Assembly: GCF_035751725.1 (NCBI RefSeq)
Contig: NZ_CP142104.1
Span: forward strand, 2,356,001-2,420,000
Origin: Pseudomonas frederiksbergensis
GTDB taxonomy: Bacteria; Pseudomonadota; Gammaproteobacteria; Pseudomonadales; Pseudomonadaceae
DNA: 64,000 nucleotides
Direction: 5' to 3'
Part shown: one piece after another, positions 1-9,925 of the stretch
How the letters are laid out: each line of letters starts with the position of its first letter
Position numbering within the stretch: the first letter of the stretch is position 1
Translations under genes and position numbers: made by a program
The notes under the pieces: model-generated
Seen by the model: the letters and a program-made list of their open reading frames with translations, nothing else
The model's database searches: none
What the model was told of the DNA's origin: nothing

Positions 1-1777
<1,777 letters not shown>

Positions 1778-1961
1778 AGGCTTCTATTCGGCGGGAGGTT
1801 GTGAGGGATCATACGTGGCGTATTCCCGATCACCAACCGCGAGGGTGTCGCAGAATCCTACAAGGTAGATGGATTTTTCCTGTTTTGGGTTGTTTCGGTG
1901 AGTGACGGGTAGTCGCGGTTGGTCGCGGATATCGAAGCGTTCTTAGCTCAAAAACGGGATC

Positions 1962-1989
1962 CGGGTGCGGTACCTTTCTACCGCACCCG
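1962..1989 (+). promoter_or_regulatory. 11-bp perfect hairpin in the bacteriocin leader
   Basis: CGGGTGCGGTA (1962-1972) is the exact inverse of TACCGCACCCG (1979-1989) around a six-base loop. It lies 47 bases before the bacteriocin ATG at 2037 and has no T-run on the plus strand, so it does not look like a terminator for that direction. It may be an mRNA leader structure or an operator. The rest of the 1778-2036 gap shows a direct repeat GTCGCGG near 1911-1927 but no clear SOS box or PrtN box that I can recognise. Confidence 0.5.
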
Positions 1990-2036
1990 AGCATCGCTCC
2001 ATCGCCATGCTGCGCCATACAGAAAAGGAGAACTGT

Positions 2037-4628
2037 ATGGCAAAGGAAACATCAGGAGATGGATCGGACGGCTCTGTCGTCATCAGGCCGGGACGTCCTT
2101 CATCCGGCGGCGGTTCCGGAGGCGGCTATGGCGGCGGCTTCGGGGGAAACCGCGTCGGCGCGACAGGCGGCCCGAAGCGTTCAGCCAAGGGAATTAAAAA
2201 GAGGCAGCAAGCGACGCTCAAACGCCAGGCCGAGGAAGCGAAAGCCGCCGCAAAAGCGAAGGCTGACGCTGCGAACGCCAAGGTCGCTGCCGCCGCGGCG
2301 GCTCAGGAACAGGCGCGTTTGCTGGCACGCCAGCAGCTGTTGGCGACCATGGCGCAGCGCCACACCACCACCCGGGCCGAGGTGGATCGAAACTTCGCGA
2401 GCAAACGATCACAACTCGACGCCGCGCTGCAAAAGGAAATCTCGGCCGCAAAACGGCCGCCCGCCTCGAACTCAACCGAGCGCTGGCAGCTTTACCTCAT
2501 CACCAAGGAAAAAAGCGAAATCGACGGGCTGATCGCCCGTATGTCTCAAGAACTCAACGCGAAGAATCTCGCCGCCCGTGTCTTTGATGGACAGGATCCG
2601 CTGTCCCGTTCGGTCGATGATTATCGCGCGCGACTGGATCAATTCGGTGCCGCGCTGGATGAAGGTCACCGTCTCTGGGAACAGGCTTACATTGCGGCTC
2701 AAGAGGCTCGGTTGCTTTCCGAGCAAATCAAGGCCTTGAGCGAAAAATCCAGCGCGCTGGCCAAGCGCCATGCTGAGCAAACTATCGTTTGGCGCGACCG
2801 GGACGCGGTTAGAGAGCGTCAGCGGCAATACGCTGAGCAACGGGCGGAGCGCATCCGCTTCAAGCAGCAAGTTGACGAGGGCACTCGATACCAGCGTTTC
2901 AAGCAAGCGCATACCCTGAGCGTGCCGACCTCATCGCTGGCGGCGGGTGGGATGGTCCTGACTCGCGAGACGGTTTTCGTTGCCCAGCAAGCCGCAGCGA
3001 TGCTGGAGAGATCCATCGAGGCCGCCGTGGCGGAACTCAGGGTTTATGGAGGGATCCTGGCCAGGACGGGACCGGTCTTCATCACCACCATGGTTTACTC
3101 GCCGGTGTTGGGCGACGGTGAACTGACACCCGAACAGCGCAGGAGTCTCTTCCAAGGGGTTGGGATATCGGCGCAAGCCCTGGGACTTACAGACTACCAG
3201 GCGTTGCAGCGCGCCGCCGATGCCGGCGGCTCGGTTGAAGTGGCCTACCGGCTCAAGCCCGAAACCACGGCGCAAGGTACCGCTATCCATGCCGCGAGCG
3301 TTGGCGAGGGCATTGGCGCGCAGGTGCCGGTCATCAACGCGGTGCTCGACCCGTTGACCGGCCTATACAACGCTGAAGTGCCCGGCTTTCCAACACGGCA
3401 TTTGCAATTCACTGCCGACACGATTGCGCAGGCTACCCCCGAAAGCCCGCCTGGGGTGACGTTGCCGGCGGCCCAGGTACAAACCCTGCCGGTGGGCGTG
3501 GACCTGCGCATCCAGGACTGCATCGTCTGCGTGCCTGGCATGCCGCCAACCTACTTCTCTTTCGAAGCACCACCGTTGGGCTCGGGGGTCGTTACTGGCA
3601 TCGGCAAACCGGCAGCGAACGATTGGTGGAGCAGCGCCAACCAGGCACAAGGTGCGGCCATCCCCGAGCCCATCGGCCACTCGATGCGGGCGCAGCCAAT
3701 CAAGTCGTTCAGCGCCTTCGACCAAGCGTTATGGCGCACGCTCGCCGAGCATCCGGCCCTGTGGACAAACACAGACGAAATCAATCAAAAGCGCATTGAG
3801 CACGGCTTTGCGCCCTATGCGCCGAAAAGCACATGGGTGGGTGAGCGTCGGGAATTCGAACTGCGTTATCTGGAGCGGGCAGAGCTGGGTGAAAACCCGT
3901 TCAACCTCGACCGCATCAGCATCACCACGCCCAACAGCCTGCTTGGCAGGCCGGGCATCGTACCGGCGGTCATCCCCTGGCCGGCGCCTCCGATCGACAA
4001 AGGTACCCGAACGCCTCTGGTTCCGCCGGGCATCGAACAGCTAGGCCCGACCACTCTGCCGGTCACGCCACCGCTTTCGCAGGAATATCCCGGCAACCCC
4101 GTAATCCCCGTCCTACCGGAAAACGAGACGTTTCCGGCTGTCGATCCGGTGCAGGCCGGTGCGAGTATTCCGGGGTATCCGGGGGATATGGAGTTGCCCT
4201 CGCCGGATGCGCTGTTTTATGACCGGCGGGATGACCCCGGAATGGCCCTCGGCTTCGGGCAGCCAGTGTCGGGCATTTGGTTGGGTGAGGCGGCGAGGAC
4301 GACTGGGGCGGCGATCCCTGATCGGATCGCGGATCAGTTGAGGGGAAGGGAATTTGCGAATTTTCATCGGTTCAGGGAGGCGTTTTGGAGGGCGGTGGCG
4401 GCGGATGAAGAGTTGAGTCAGCAATTTAACAGTTCGAATCTAGTAAAAATGCGAAATGGGGTCGCCCCTCGCGCAATCACTTCTGAAGTTATTGGCGGAC
4501 GTGGGACCTTTGAACTTCATCATCACATCAGGGTTACGGATGGCGGAGATGTGTACGGCATGGATAATCTCTTTGTGCTGACGCCTCGACGTCATATAAA
4601 GCTTCATGGAGCTAAGAACAATGATTAG
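2037..4628 (+). CDS. S-type pyocin/colicin-like HNH DNase bacteriocin with an extra dead nuclease module
   Basis: 863 residues. Start chosen at 2037 because AAAGGAG precedes it; an in-frame ATG at 1965 lacks a ribosome site. Order: Gly/Ser-rich flexible N terminus (1-45), Lys/Ala/Gln-rich coiled coil (about 46-290), Pyocin_S-type translocation domain (about 295-510, with DPLTGLYNAEVPG), a nuclease-like module (about 542-635) without catalytic residues, a Pro-rich linker, and a C-terminal colicin E9-type HNH DNase (about 745-863). Catalytic positions H828, H829, N844, H853 and H857 have exactly the spacing of colicin E9 H102/H103/N118/H127/H131. Expected role: taken up by related strains and cleaves their DNA. 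Expression kills the producer unless the immunity protein encoded at 4621 binds the DNase. The receptor cannot be told from sequence. Confidence 0.93.
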   Translation: MAKETSGDGSDGSVVIRPGRPSSGGGSGGGYGGGFGGNRVGATGGPKRSAKGIKKRQQATLKRQAEEAKAAAKAKADAANAKVAAAAAAQEQARLLARQQLLATMAQRHTTTRAEVDRNFASKRSQLDAALQKEISAAKRPPASNSTERWQLYLITKEKSEIDGLIARMSQELNAKNLAARVFDGQDPLSRSVDDYRARLDQFGAALDEGHRLWEQAYIAAQEARLLSEQIKALSEKSSALAKRHAEQTIVWRDRDAVRERQRQYAEQRAERIRFKQQVDEGTRYQRFKQAHTLSVPTSSLAAGGMVLTRETVFVAQQAAAMLERSIEAAVAELRVYGGILARTGPVFITTMVYSPVLGDGELTPEQRRSLFQGVGISAQALGLTDYQALQRAADAGGSVEVAYRLKPETTAQGTAIHAASVGEGIGAQVPVINAVLDPLTGLYNAEVPGFPTRHLQFTADTIAQATPESPPGVTLPAAQVQTLPVGVDLRIQDCIVCVPGMPPTYFSFEAPPLGSGVVTGIGKPAANDWWSSANQAQGAAIPEPIGHSMRAQPIKSFSAFDQALWRTLAEHPALWTNTDEINQKRIEHGFAPYAPKSTWVGERREFELRYLERAELGENPFNLDRISITTPNSLLGRPGIVPAVIPWPAPPIDKGTRTPLVPPGIEQLGPTTLPVTPPLSQEYPGNPVIPVLPENETFPAVDPVQAGASIPGYPGDMELPSPDALFYDRRDDPGMALGFGQPVSGIWLGEAARTTGAAIPDRIADQLRGREFANFHRFREAFWRAVAADEELSQQFNSSNLVKMRNGVAPRAITSEVIGGRGTFELHHHIRVTDGGDVYGMDNLFVLTPRRHIKLHGAKNND

Positions 4629-4899
4629 CTTGAAAGAGAATATTGAAGATTACACTGAGGCTGAATTCTTGTTATTCCTTGAAGAGTTTTTCGATAACAA
4701 AACGATGCTGCAAGGGAGCGCGCTCGGCGAATATTGGGATTTGCTTGTCGAGCACTTTGAGCAAGTCACACAGCATCCAGCAAAGTCCGATGTAATTTAT
4801 TATCCAAAAGAGGGTCAGGAGGACAGCCCCGCCGGCATCCTGAAAGAAGTCAAGGAATGGCGAGCCAGCAATAACAAGCCTGGATTCAAAGCCGAATGA
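4621..4899 (+). CDS. Colicin E9-family DNase immunity protein
   Basis: 92 residues. It carries the family signature DYTEAEFLLFLEEFF near the start and SDVIYYPKEGQEDSPAGIL followed by KEWRASNNKPGFK at the end, which closely follows Im9/Im2 of Escherichia. Family knowledge: the four-helix protein binds an exosite of the cognate HNH DNase and inhibits it. The ATG at 4621 is preferred over that at 4606: GGAG sits nine bases upstream, and the start then overlaps the last 8 bases of the bacteriocin gene, as expected for translational coupling. The base composition is clearly more A+T-rich than the flanks, like the end of the bacteriocin gene. Confidence 0.93.
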   Translation: MISLKENIEDYTEAEFLLFLEEFFDNKTMLQGSALGEYWDLLVEHFEQVTQHPAKSDVIYYPKEGQEDSPAGILKEVKEWRASNNKPGFKAE

Positions 4900-4914
4900 A
4901 TCACCCGCCTCTGA

Positions 4915-4949
4915 ACGCACCTGCTCGATCCCCCTGCGAGCAGGTGCGT
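4915..4949 (+). promoter_or_regulatory. 13-bp hairpin between the two immunity genes
   Basis: Positions 4915-4927 and 4937-4949 (core GCACCTGCTCG / CGAGCAGGTGC) are perfect inverses around a nine-base loop. It starts 15 bases after the immunity gene stop and ends before the second immunity-like start at 4986. There is no T-run on either side, so it may be a weak terminator, an mRNA 3'-end stabiliser, or a recombination scar of the cassette. Confidence 0.5.
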
Positions 4950-4985
4950 CGTCAAGGACGCATGGTTAAAAAGGAAAAACCAAAG

Positions 4986-6823
4986 ATGGAACTTAAACCC
5001 AAACTCCAGGACTACACCGAGTCCGAGTTTCAGACGCTTGTCGACAAGATCTGGAGCGTGGAAGCCAACAGAGAAGATCATAACCGGCTCATCAATCACT
5101 TCGATCTAATAGTTGATCATCCTGATGGTGCGGACCTGTTGTTTTACCCGGAGGATACCTTCAATTCACATTCCCCAGGCGCAGTCACTTTCCACCTCAA
5201 GCATTGGTATCACCTGAAGAGGCTCATTCCTTTCAAGGACGGTGTGCTTCCAGCGCCGTTCACGTCGGTCAACGGGTCGAGCCTCATTGCATACGCCACG
5301 GCGAGAGCCAAGCACGAACTTGCGAACGCTCAGCGAGTGGCTACGGACATCGCCTCTGCGGAGCAAACGGTCGATTCAGCGTTCTCTCTGCTTCAAAGCG
5401 CTATCCAGCATCTGCCACTCCAACAGCATTCGAACGCGACGTTGGAGGCACTGGAAAAGGCATCCGCCGGATCGAGCATGCGCAGCACGAGGTGCTGATG
5501 GCCGTTCGTGCATTCGAAGGCAAGAAAATGCGCGTCGAGTTCGACAAAGACGCGGCACAGCGAAATTTTACCTACAGCCAGGCGGACAGGCCGCTCTGGC
5601 AAGCCAATTTGCAGCAGGCCACTGCCAACCAGGCTCATTATCTGGCGCGTCTGTCCTCCAACACCCAGCGCCATGCCGAACTCCACACCAACGCCGAAGC
5701 CTTAGTTGATCGTGCCTGGCAGCAATGGGTACGCCTACGGACCCCCGACCGATACTCAAGCGTGTTTCGCCTGTCTGTCGCCGCTAACATGGGACGTCCG
5801 GATCTGTTGATCAGCGACGCACAGCCATTGATGCCGGTACAACGAGTGGACTTGCAGAAGACCCTCCGCTCGGCAGTCGCGGAGTTCAGTTGGTCATTGA
5901 TTGACGGAGCGCACAAACATCCAGAGCAATACGCCAGCGTTCTGAGCTTCGGGTTCGCCAGCCGAGCCAAAGCCGTGCGTTTCGGCTTCTGCGCTGCGTT
6001 GACCGAGCTCTCGCTGATCGATCCCGATTGGCAGGTACTTGCCGCCCAGCATGGCAACGTGGAGTTACCGCTGCGGATGAGCACCACAACGGTTGCCGTG
6101 AAACCCGGCAGCCTGTCGTATGGGCTAAAAGAGATACGCGAGCTTTTCGAGGTTTATATCACTCCCTGCACCGGTCTTTTGCCCGGGAAGGTGCGCGTCA
6201 GGCCGGCCGTCTGGCATGAGGACGAGCGGGTCTATCGTTTTACAACGGATGGCCCGCAGCCCGACATGATCGAGTGGACGTACCCCAGTGGCCTGGAGGC
6301 GCCAACGGCATCAAAGCAGGACAGGCTCGATTCCACGGGGTTTGTCCGGTCGTCACCGGTGCCGGAATTGGCCTTGTTCGACTCCGTCGAAGCGGTGCGA
6401 TTCGATGACTATGTCGTGGTGTTCCCACCGGATTCCGGCCTGGAGCCGGTCTATGTGCTGTTCAATGACCGTCGGGATTGTCCGGGGGGCGTGAGCGGAG
6501 AAGGGCACGCGGAGGCTGACGACTGGCAAACGCAGGCCTTGAGCAGCCTGGGCGCTTCGGTCCCTGCATCAGTCGCCGAAAAATTGCGCGGGCAAGCCTT
6601 CGAGCGTTTCGATTTGTTCAAGCGTGCATTTTGGAGAGCCGTTGCGGCCGTACCGACGTTGAACGCGCAATTCAACATCGACAACAGGGCGTTGCTACTC
6701 AGCGGTTTGGCGCCCCGCTGCGAGTTGCCTGAAGACAATCGTGCGCTGCGCATTCTGCACCGCGTCGACGTCACGCAGGGCGGTGACGTTTACGATCTCG
6801 ATAACCTGATTATTCAATTTTGA
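4986..6823 (+). pseudogene. Immunity-domain/pyocin-like fusion gene with a frameshift and truncated HNH domain
   Basis: Residues 1-85 from the ATG at 4986 are a second Im9-like domain (LQDYTESEFQTLVDKIW; ADLLFYPEDTFNSHSPGAV). Instead of stopping, the frame continues into a helical segment and a Pyocin_S-like protein. The frame changes near 5459-5461: frame ALEK before, IRRIEHAQHEV after, fitting loss of one G from a GGG run. The upstream frame stops at 5498; the downstream frame runs to 6823. The C-terminal nuclease module keeps the fold region (LRGQAFERFDLFKRAFWRAV) and H-15-N, but the first His is Leu and the gene stops five residues after the Asn, so both metal-site His are missing. It cannot be an active DNase of this family. 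The Im part (4986-5498 reading) could still be translated. Starts at 4896 and 4962 are possible but less like the family. Confidence 0.8.
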
Positions 6824-6849
6824 AATCCGAGGGCTTGGGCATGAGCGGC

Positions 6850-7782
6850 TCAGCCCTCGCGCTCAAGCACCTCATCCACCTCGACAACACCTTTGCTGCG
6901 AGTCTTCAACTCACTGACAATCACCGCCGCCACAATCAAGCCGGCGCCCACCAACGCAATCGCCGGCAACCGCTCGCCCGCCAGGCGCCCGGCGATGCCG
7001 GCCCACACCGGTTCGCCTGCGTAGATCAGTGTGGCGCGGGTCGGCGAGACGCTTTTCTGTGCCCAGTTCATCGCCACCTGGATCGCTGCGCTGGCGGCGC
7101 CCAGGCCCACGGCGCTGACCAGCAGCAGCCAGGAGAAGCTCGGAATCACTTCCTGGGTCGGCACCACCATCAGGAAAGCCAACACCGCCGTGCAGGCCAG
7201 TTGCACCACCGTCACCCGGCGTACATCGACCTGGCCGGCGTAGGTACTGATCAGGATGATCTCGGCGGCGATCGCGATGGCGCTGATCAGCGTGGCGATT
7301 TCACCCGGGCTGAAGTTCAGCGAGGCCCCGGCCGGGCCCGACACCAGCATCAGTCCAGTGAAGGCCAGCATGATGCCGATGCTCGGCATCAAGCCTGGTC
7401 GACGGCCCAACACCAGCCATTGCAACAGGGGCACGAATGGCACGTAAAGCGCGGTAATGAACGCCGACTGACTACTAGGGATGGTTTGCAGGCCGACCGT
7501 CTGCAGGCCATAGCCGAGCATGATCGCCACCCCGATGAAACTCCCGGCCTTGAGTTCGAACAGCGTCAGCGCGCGAAGATGCCGCCAGGAGAACAGCGCG
7601 ACAAACGCAGCCGCTGCGGCGAAGCGCAAACCCACGAAAAACATCGGCCCGCTGACCGTCATGGCGTGCTGCACTAATAGGAACGTTGCGCCCCAGATCA
7701 TGGTGATCAGCACCAGCACGCACTCGGCCTTGCTGAACATTGGGAGAGGGGAGGATGCTTGCGGGGAGTTCAACGATGCCAT
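6850..7782 (-). CDS. EamA/DMT-family inner-membrane exporter
   Basis: 310 residues from the ATG at 7782, with about ten hydrophobic helices in two EamA halves; the first begins ECVLVLITMIWGATFLLVQH and the second contains GEIATLISAIAIAAEIILIS. SPTRATLIYAGEPVWAGIAG near the C terminus is the usual conserved EamA end. Family knowledge: drug/metabolite exporters, substrate not predictable. It is divergent from the XRE/cupin regulator gene starting at 7867, 84 bases away, which probably controls it. No substrate can be assigned. Confidence 0.88.
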   Translation of the reverse strand: MASLNSPQASSPLPMFSKAECVLVLITMIWGATFLLVQHAMTVSGPMFFVGLRFAAAAAFVALFSWRHLRALTLFELKAGSFIGVAIMLGYGLQTVGLQTIPSSQSAFITALYVPFVPLLQWLVLGRRPGLMPSIGIMLAFTGLMLVSGPAGASLNFSPGEIATLISAIAIAAEIILISTYAGQVDVRRVTVVQLACTAVLAFLMVVPTQEVIPSFSWLLLVSAVGLGAASAAIQVAMNWAQKSVSPTRATLIYAGEPVWAGIAGRLAGERLPAIALVGAGLIVAAVIVSELKTRSKGVVEVDEVLEREG

Positions 7783-7833
7783 GACCTTGCGCGCTACTTG
7801 AGGCGGACGCACAATGCGCCCGAAGTTGGGCAG

Positions 7834-7839
7834 TATAAT
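7834..7839 (+). promoter_or_regulatory. Consensus -10 hexamer for the XRE/cupin regulator
   Basis: TATAAT lies 28-33 bases before the proposed GTG start at 7867, in the divergent EamA/XRE gap. The -35 region is poor, which is common in regulated or extended promoters. Assignment is by position and consensus only. Confidence 0.4.
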
Positions 7840-7866
7840 GCGCAACCCTGTCATGTGAGCAATATA

Positions 7867-8430
7867 GTGCACAAAGAATCCGGTCAGCGGGCCTCCGTCC
7901 TGCAACACGTCAGCCAGAACGTCCGTCGTCTGCGGCATGCCGCCGAGCTCAGCCAGACGGCGCTGGCCGAGCTGTCGGGGGTCAGCCGGCGAATGCTGGT
8001 GGCCATCGAGGCCGGCGAAAAGAACGTCAGCCTGACGACCCTGGACCGGGTCGCCGAAGCCCTCGATGTCGCCTTCAGCGATTTGATCCAAGCCCCCGAA
8101 GCCCGCGACCCGAGCCGCATCAACGAACTGGTCTGGGCCGGTGTGATCCCGGGCAGCAAAGCGGTGTTGCTCGCCAAGGCCACCGCCAGCCGTGAGGTAG
8201 AACTCTGGGAATGGCGGCTGGAGCCGGGCGAGCATTACCATTCCGAGTGCGACGCAGATGGATGGAGCGAACAACTTTATGTATTCGAAGGCTGCCTGAC
8301 GTTGCTGCTGGGCAGCGAAGAGCGCCGTATAGGCGTCGGTGAGTTCTTCATGTTCGCCAGCAACCAGCCCCATGCCTATCGCAACGATGGCCCGGTGGCG
8401 GCGAGATTCGTACGCAACGTGGTGATTTAA
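7867..8430 (+). CDS. XRE-family transcriptional regulator with C-terminal cupin domain
   Basis: 187 residues from the GTG at 7867 (another GTG at 7855 is possible; neither has a strong ribosome site). The N-terminal helix-turn-helix is clear: LRHAAELSQTALAELSGVSR followed by RMLVAIEAGEKNVSLTTLDR. The C-terminal half is a small-molecule-binding cupin (LEPGEHYHSECDADGWSEQL; GEFFMFASNQPHAYRN). Family knowledge: such proteins repress a neighbouring transporter or amino-acid/amine catabolic gene and respond to a ligand in the cupin. The divergent EamA exporter is the natural target. An FAD-binding protein gene follows 19 bases downstream. Confidence 0.88.
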   Translation: MHKESGQRASVLQHVSQNVRRLRHAAELSQTALAELSGVSRRMLVAIEAGEKNVSLTTLDRVAEALDVAFSDLIQAPEARDPSRINELVWAGVIPGSKAVLLAKATASREVELWEWRLEPGEHYHSECDADGWSEQLYVFEGCLTLLLGSEERRIGVGEFFMFASNQPHAYRNDGPVAARFVRNVVI

Positions 8431-8449
8431 TCCCTGGGAGAAGAGCGGT

Positions 8450-9892
8450 ATGGACACAGCGCTGGAGCAGCATGAGCAGGGCATCACCCGGCAAGCCGAT
8501 ATCCTGATCATCGGCGGCGGCCTGAGCGGTGCGATGCTGGCCGCGCAGCTGCTGCGCCTGCCGGGCCGGCGCGAGGTGCTGATCGTCGAGCCGCGCAGCG
8601 AACTTGGGCGGGGCGAGGCCTACAGTGCCGTGGAGCTGGGGCACACCTTGAACGGCAACGCGGCACGCATGAGCGTCGACCCGGACAACGCCGACGATTT
8701 GACCCAATGGCTCACGGCGTTCATCGAGGCCGGCGGCTGGCCCGAGTCGGATCAGCAGCATGTGCCGATCAGTGAGCTGTTCCCGCCCCGAGGGATGTTT
8801 GGCCTCTACGTTCAGCAACGTCTGGCCGAGGCGCGCGAGATTGGCGCGATCGATGGCTCGGTGGCCGAACATGTGCGGGCAGAGGCCGTCGACCTGCAGG
8901 TCATCGATAATGCCGTGCGAGTGAAACTCGGCGACGGACAGGTTTTGCAAGGACGCTCTGCCGTGCTCGCCACCGGCATGTTCCCGGCGGCACGCACCCC
9001 GCAGACCGAATCCAGCGGTCTGAATGCCGCGGCCCTGGATCCATGGGATGTGGCTGCGATGCGCCAGCTCGATCCGCAATCGACGGTGCTGATCATCGGC
9101 TCGGGGCTGACGATGGTCGATGCCGTCGTGTCCCTGGAACAGGCTGGGCATCGCGGCCCGATCGAGGTGTTTTCCCGTCACGGCCTGCTGCCTCACGTGC
9201 GCCGCCAGCCACCGGCCTGGGTGGACTTTCTCGCCGAAGATCACAGCCTGCGTTCGCCCCGCCAACTGATGCGCGCCCTGCGCGAGCAATGCCGCCTGGC
9301 CCAAGCCCAAGGGATCGATTGGCAGGCGCCGCTGGACACCGTGCGCGCACACATCGGGCGCTTGTGGAACCAGGCCAGCGACGTGCAGCGCCGCCAGTTC
9401 GTGCGCCATGTGCGGCCATGGTGGGAGAGTCATCACCATCGCTCGCCGCCATTGAGTGCGGAACTGGTCGCGCGCCTGCATGGGGAAGGGCGGTTGCGAA
9501 TCCAGGCGGCGTCGTACAAGGGACTTGTGTCGTCTGGCGCAGGGTCAGTGGCGATCAATATTCGCCGAAGGGGCGAGGCTGGAATGGAAGTGGTGAAGGG
9601 CGCCGCGTTGATCAACTCCAGCGGCATTGAATATGACTGGCGTCGTGTGGCGCGGCCCTTGCCGCAACAGTTGTTGGCCCGAGGGTTGATCCAGCCGGGA
9701 CCACTGGCACTGGGGATCGCTGCGCGTGCCGATGGCGCGGTGCTGGATGCCCGAGGCGAGCCCGCCAGCCGCCTGTTCGCCATGGGCCCGCCGCTGCGGG
9801 GGATGTGGTGGGAAAGCACGGCGGTGACTGATGTGGCGAGTCAGGCCAAGGCGTTGGCGGGGCGGTTGGCTGAACTGCAAGCTCGACACTGA
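8450..9892 (+). CDS. FAD/NAD(P)-binding protein (HpyO-like FAD-dependent oxidoreductase family)
   Basis: 480 residues; GGGAG precedes the ATG by ten bases. A Rossmann FAD-binding motif opens the protein (ILIIGGGLSGAMLAAQLLRL) and a second dinucleotide motif lies near residue 215 (TVLIIGSGLTMVDAVVSLEQ). The pattern GRGEAYSA with LNGNAARMSVDPDN is typical of the FAD-NAD(P)-binding family (Pfam NAD_binding_9-type). The substrate is unknown. It follows the XRE/cupin gene closely in the same direction and may be co-transcribed with it. Confidence 0.85.
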   Translation: MDTALEQHEQGITRQADILIIGGGLSGAMLAAQLLRLPGRREVLIVEPRSELGRGEAYSAVELGHTLNGNAARMSVDPDNADDLTQWLTAFIEAGGWPESDQQHVPISELFPPRGMFGLYVQQRLAEAREIGAIDGSVAEHVRAEAVDLQVIDNAVRVKLGDGQVLQGRSAVLATGMFPAARTPQTESSGLNAAALDPWDVAAMRQLDPQSTVLIIGSGLTMVDAVVSLEQAGHRGPIEVFSRHGLLPHVRRQPPAWVDFLAEDHSLRSPRQLMRALREQCRLAQAQGIDWQAPLDTVRAHIGRLWNQASDVQRRQFVRHVRPWWESHHHRSPPLSAELVARLHGEGRLRIQAASYKGLVSSGAGSVAINIRRRGEAGMEVVKGAALINSSGIEYDWRRVARPLPQQLLARGLIQPGPLALGIAARADGAVLDARGEPASRLFAMGPPLRGMWWESTAVTDVASQAKALAGRLAELQARH

Positions 9893-9898
9893 GCACCG

Positions 9899-9925
9899 TG
9901 GCGAGGGAGCAGGTTTCACTGCTCC
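9899..9925. repeat. Half REP-like hairpin between convergent genes
   Basis: GTGGCGAGGGAGCAG followed by CTGCTCC; GGAGCAG (9906-9912) pairs with CTGCTCC (9919-9925). It has the GTGGCGAGGGAGC core seen in other repeats of this window and sits where two convergent genes meet. There is no T-run. Confidence 0.35.

Noticed and set aside
1850..1960. Search for a LexA box or PrtN P-box before the bacteriocin gene
   Set aside because: Only loose TTG-N-GT-like matches and a GTCGCGG direct repeat are seen; nothing close to a consensus.
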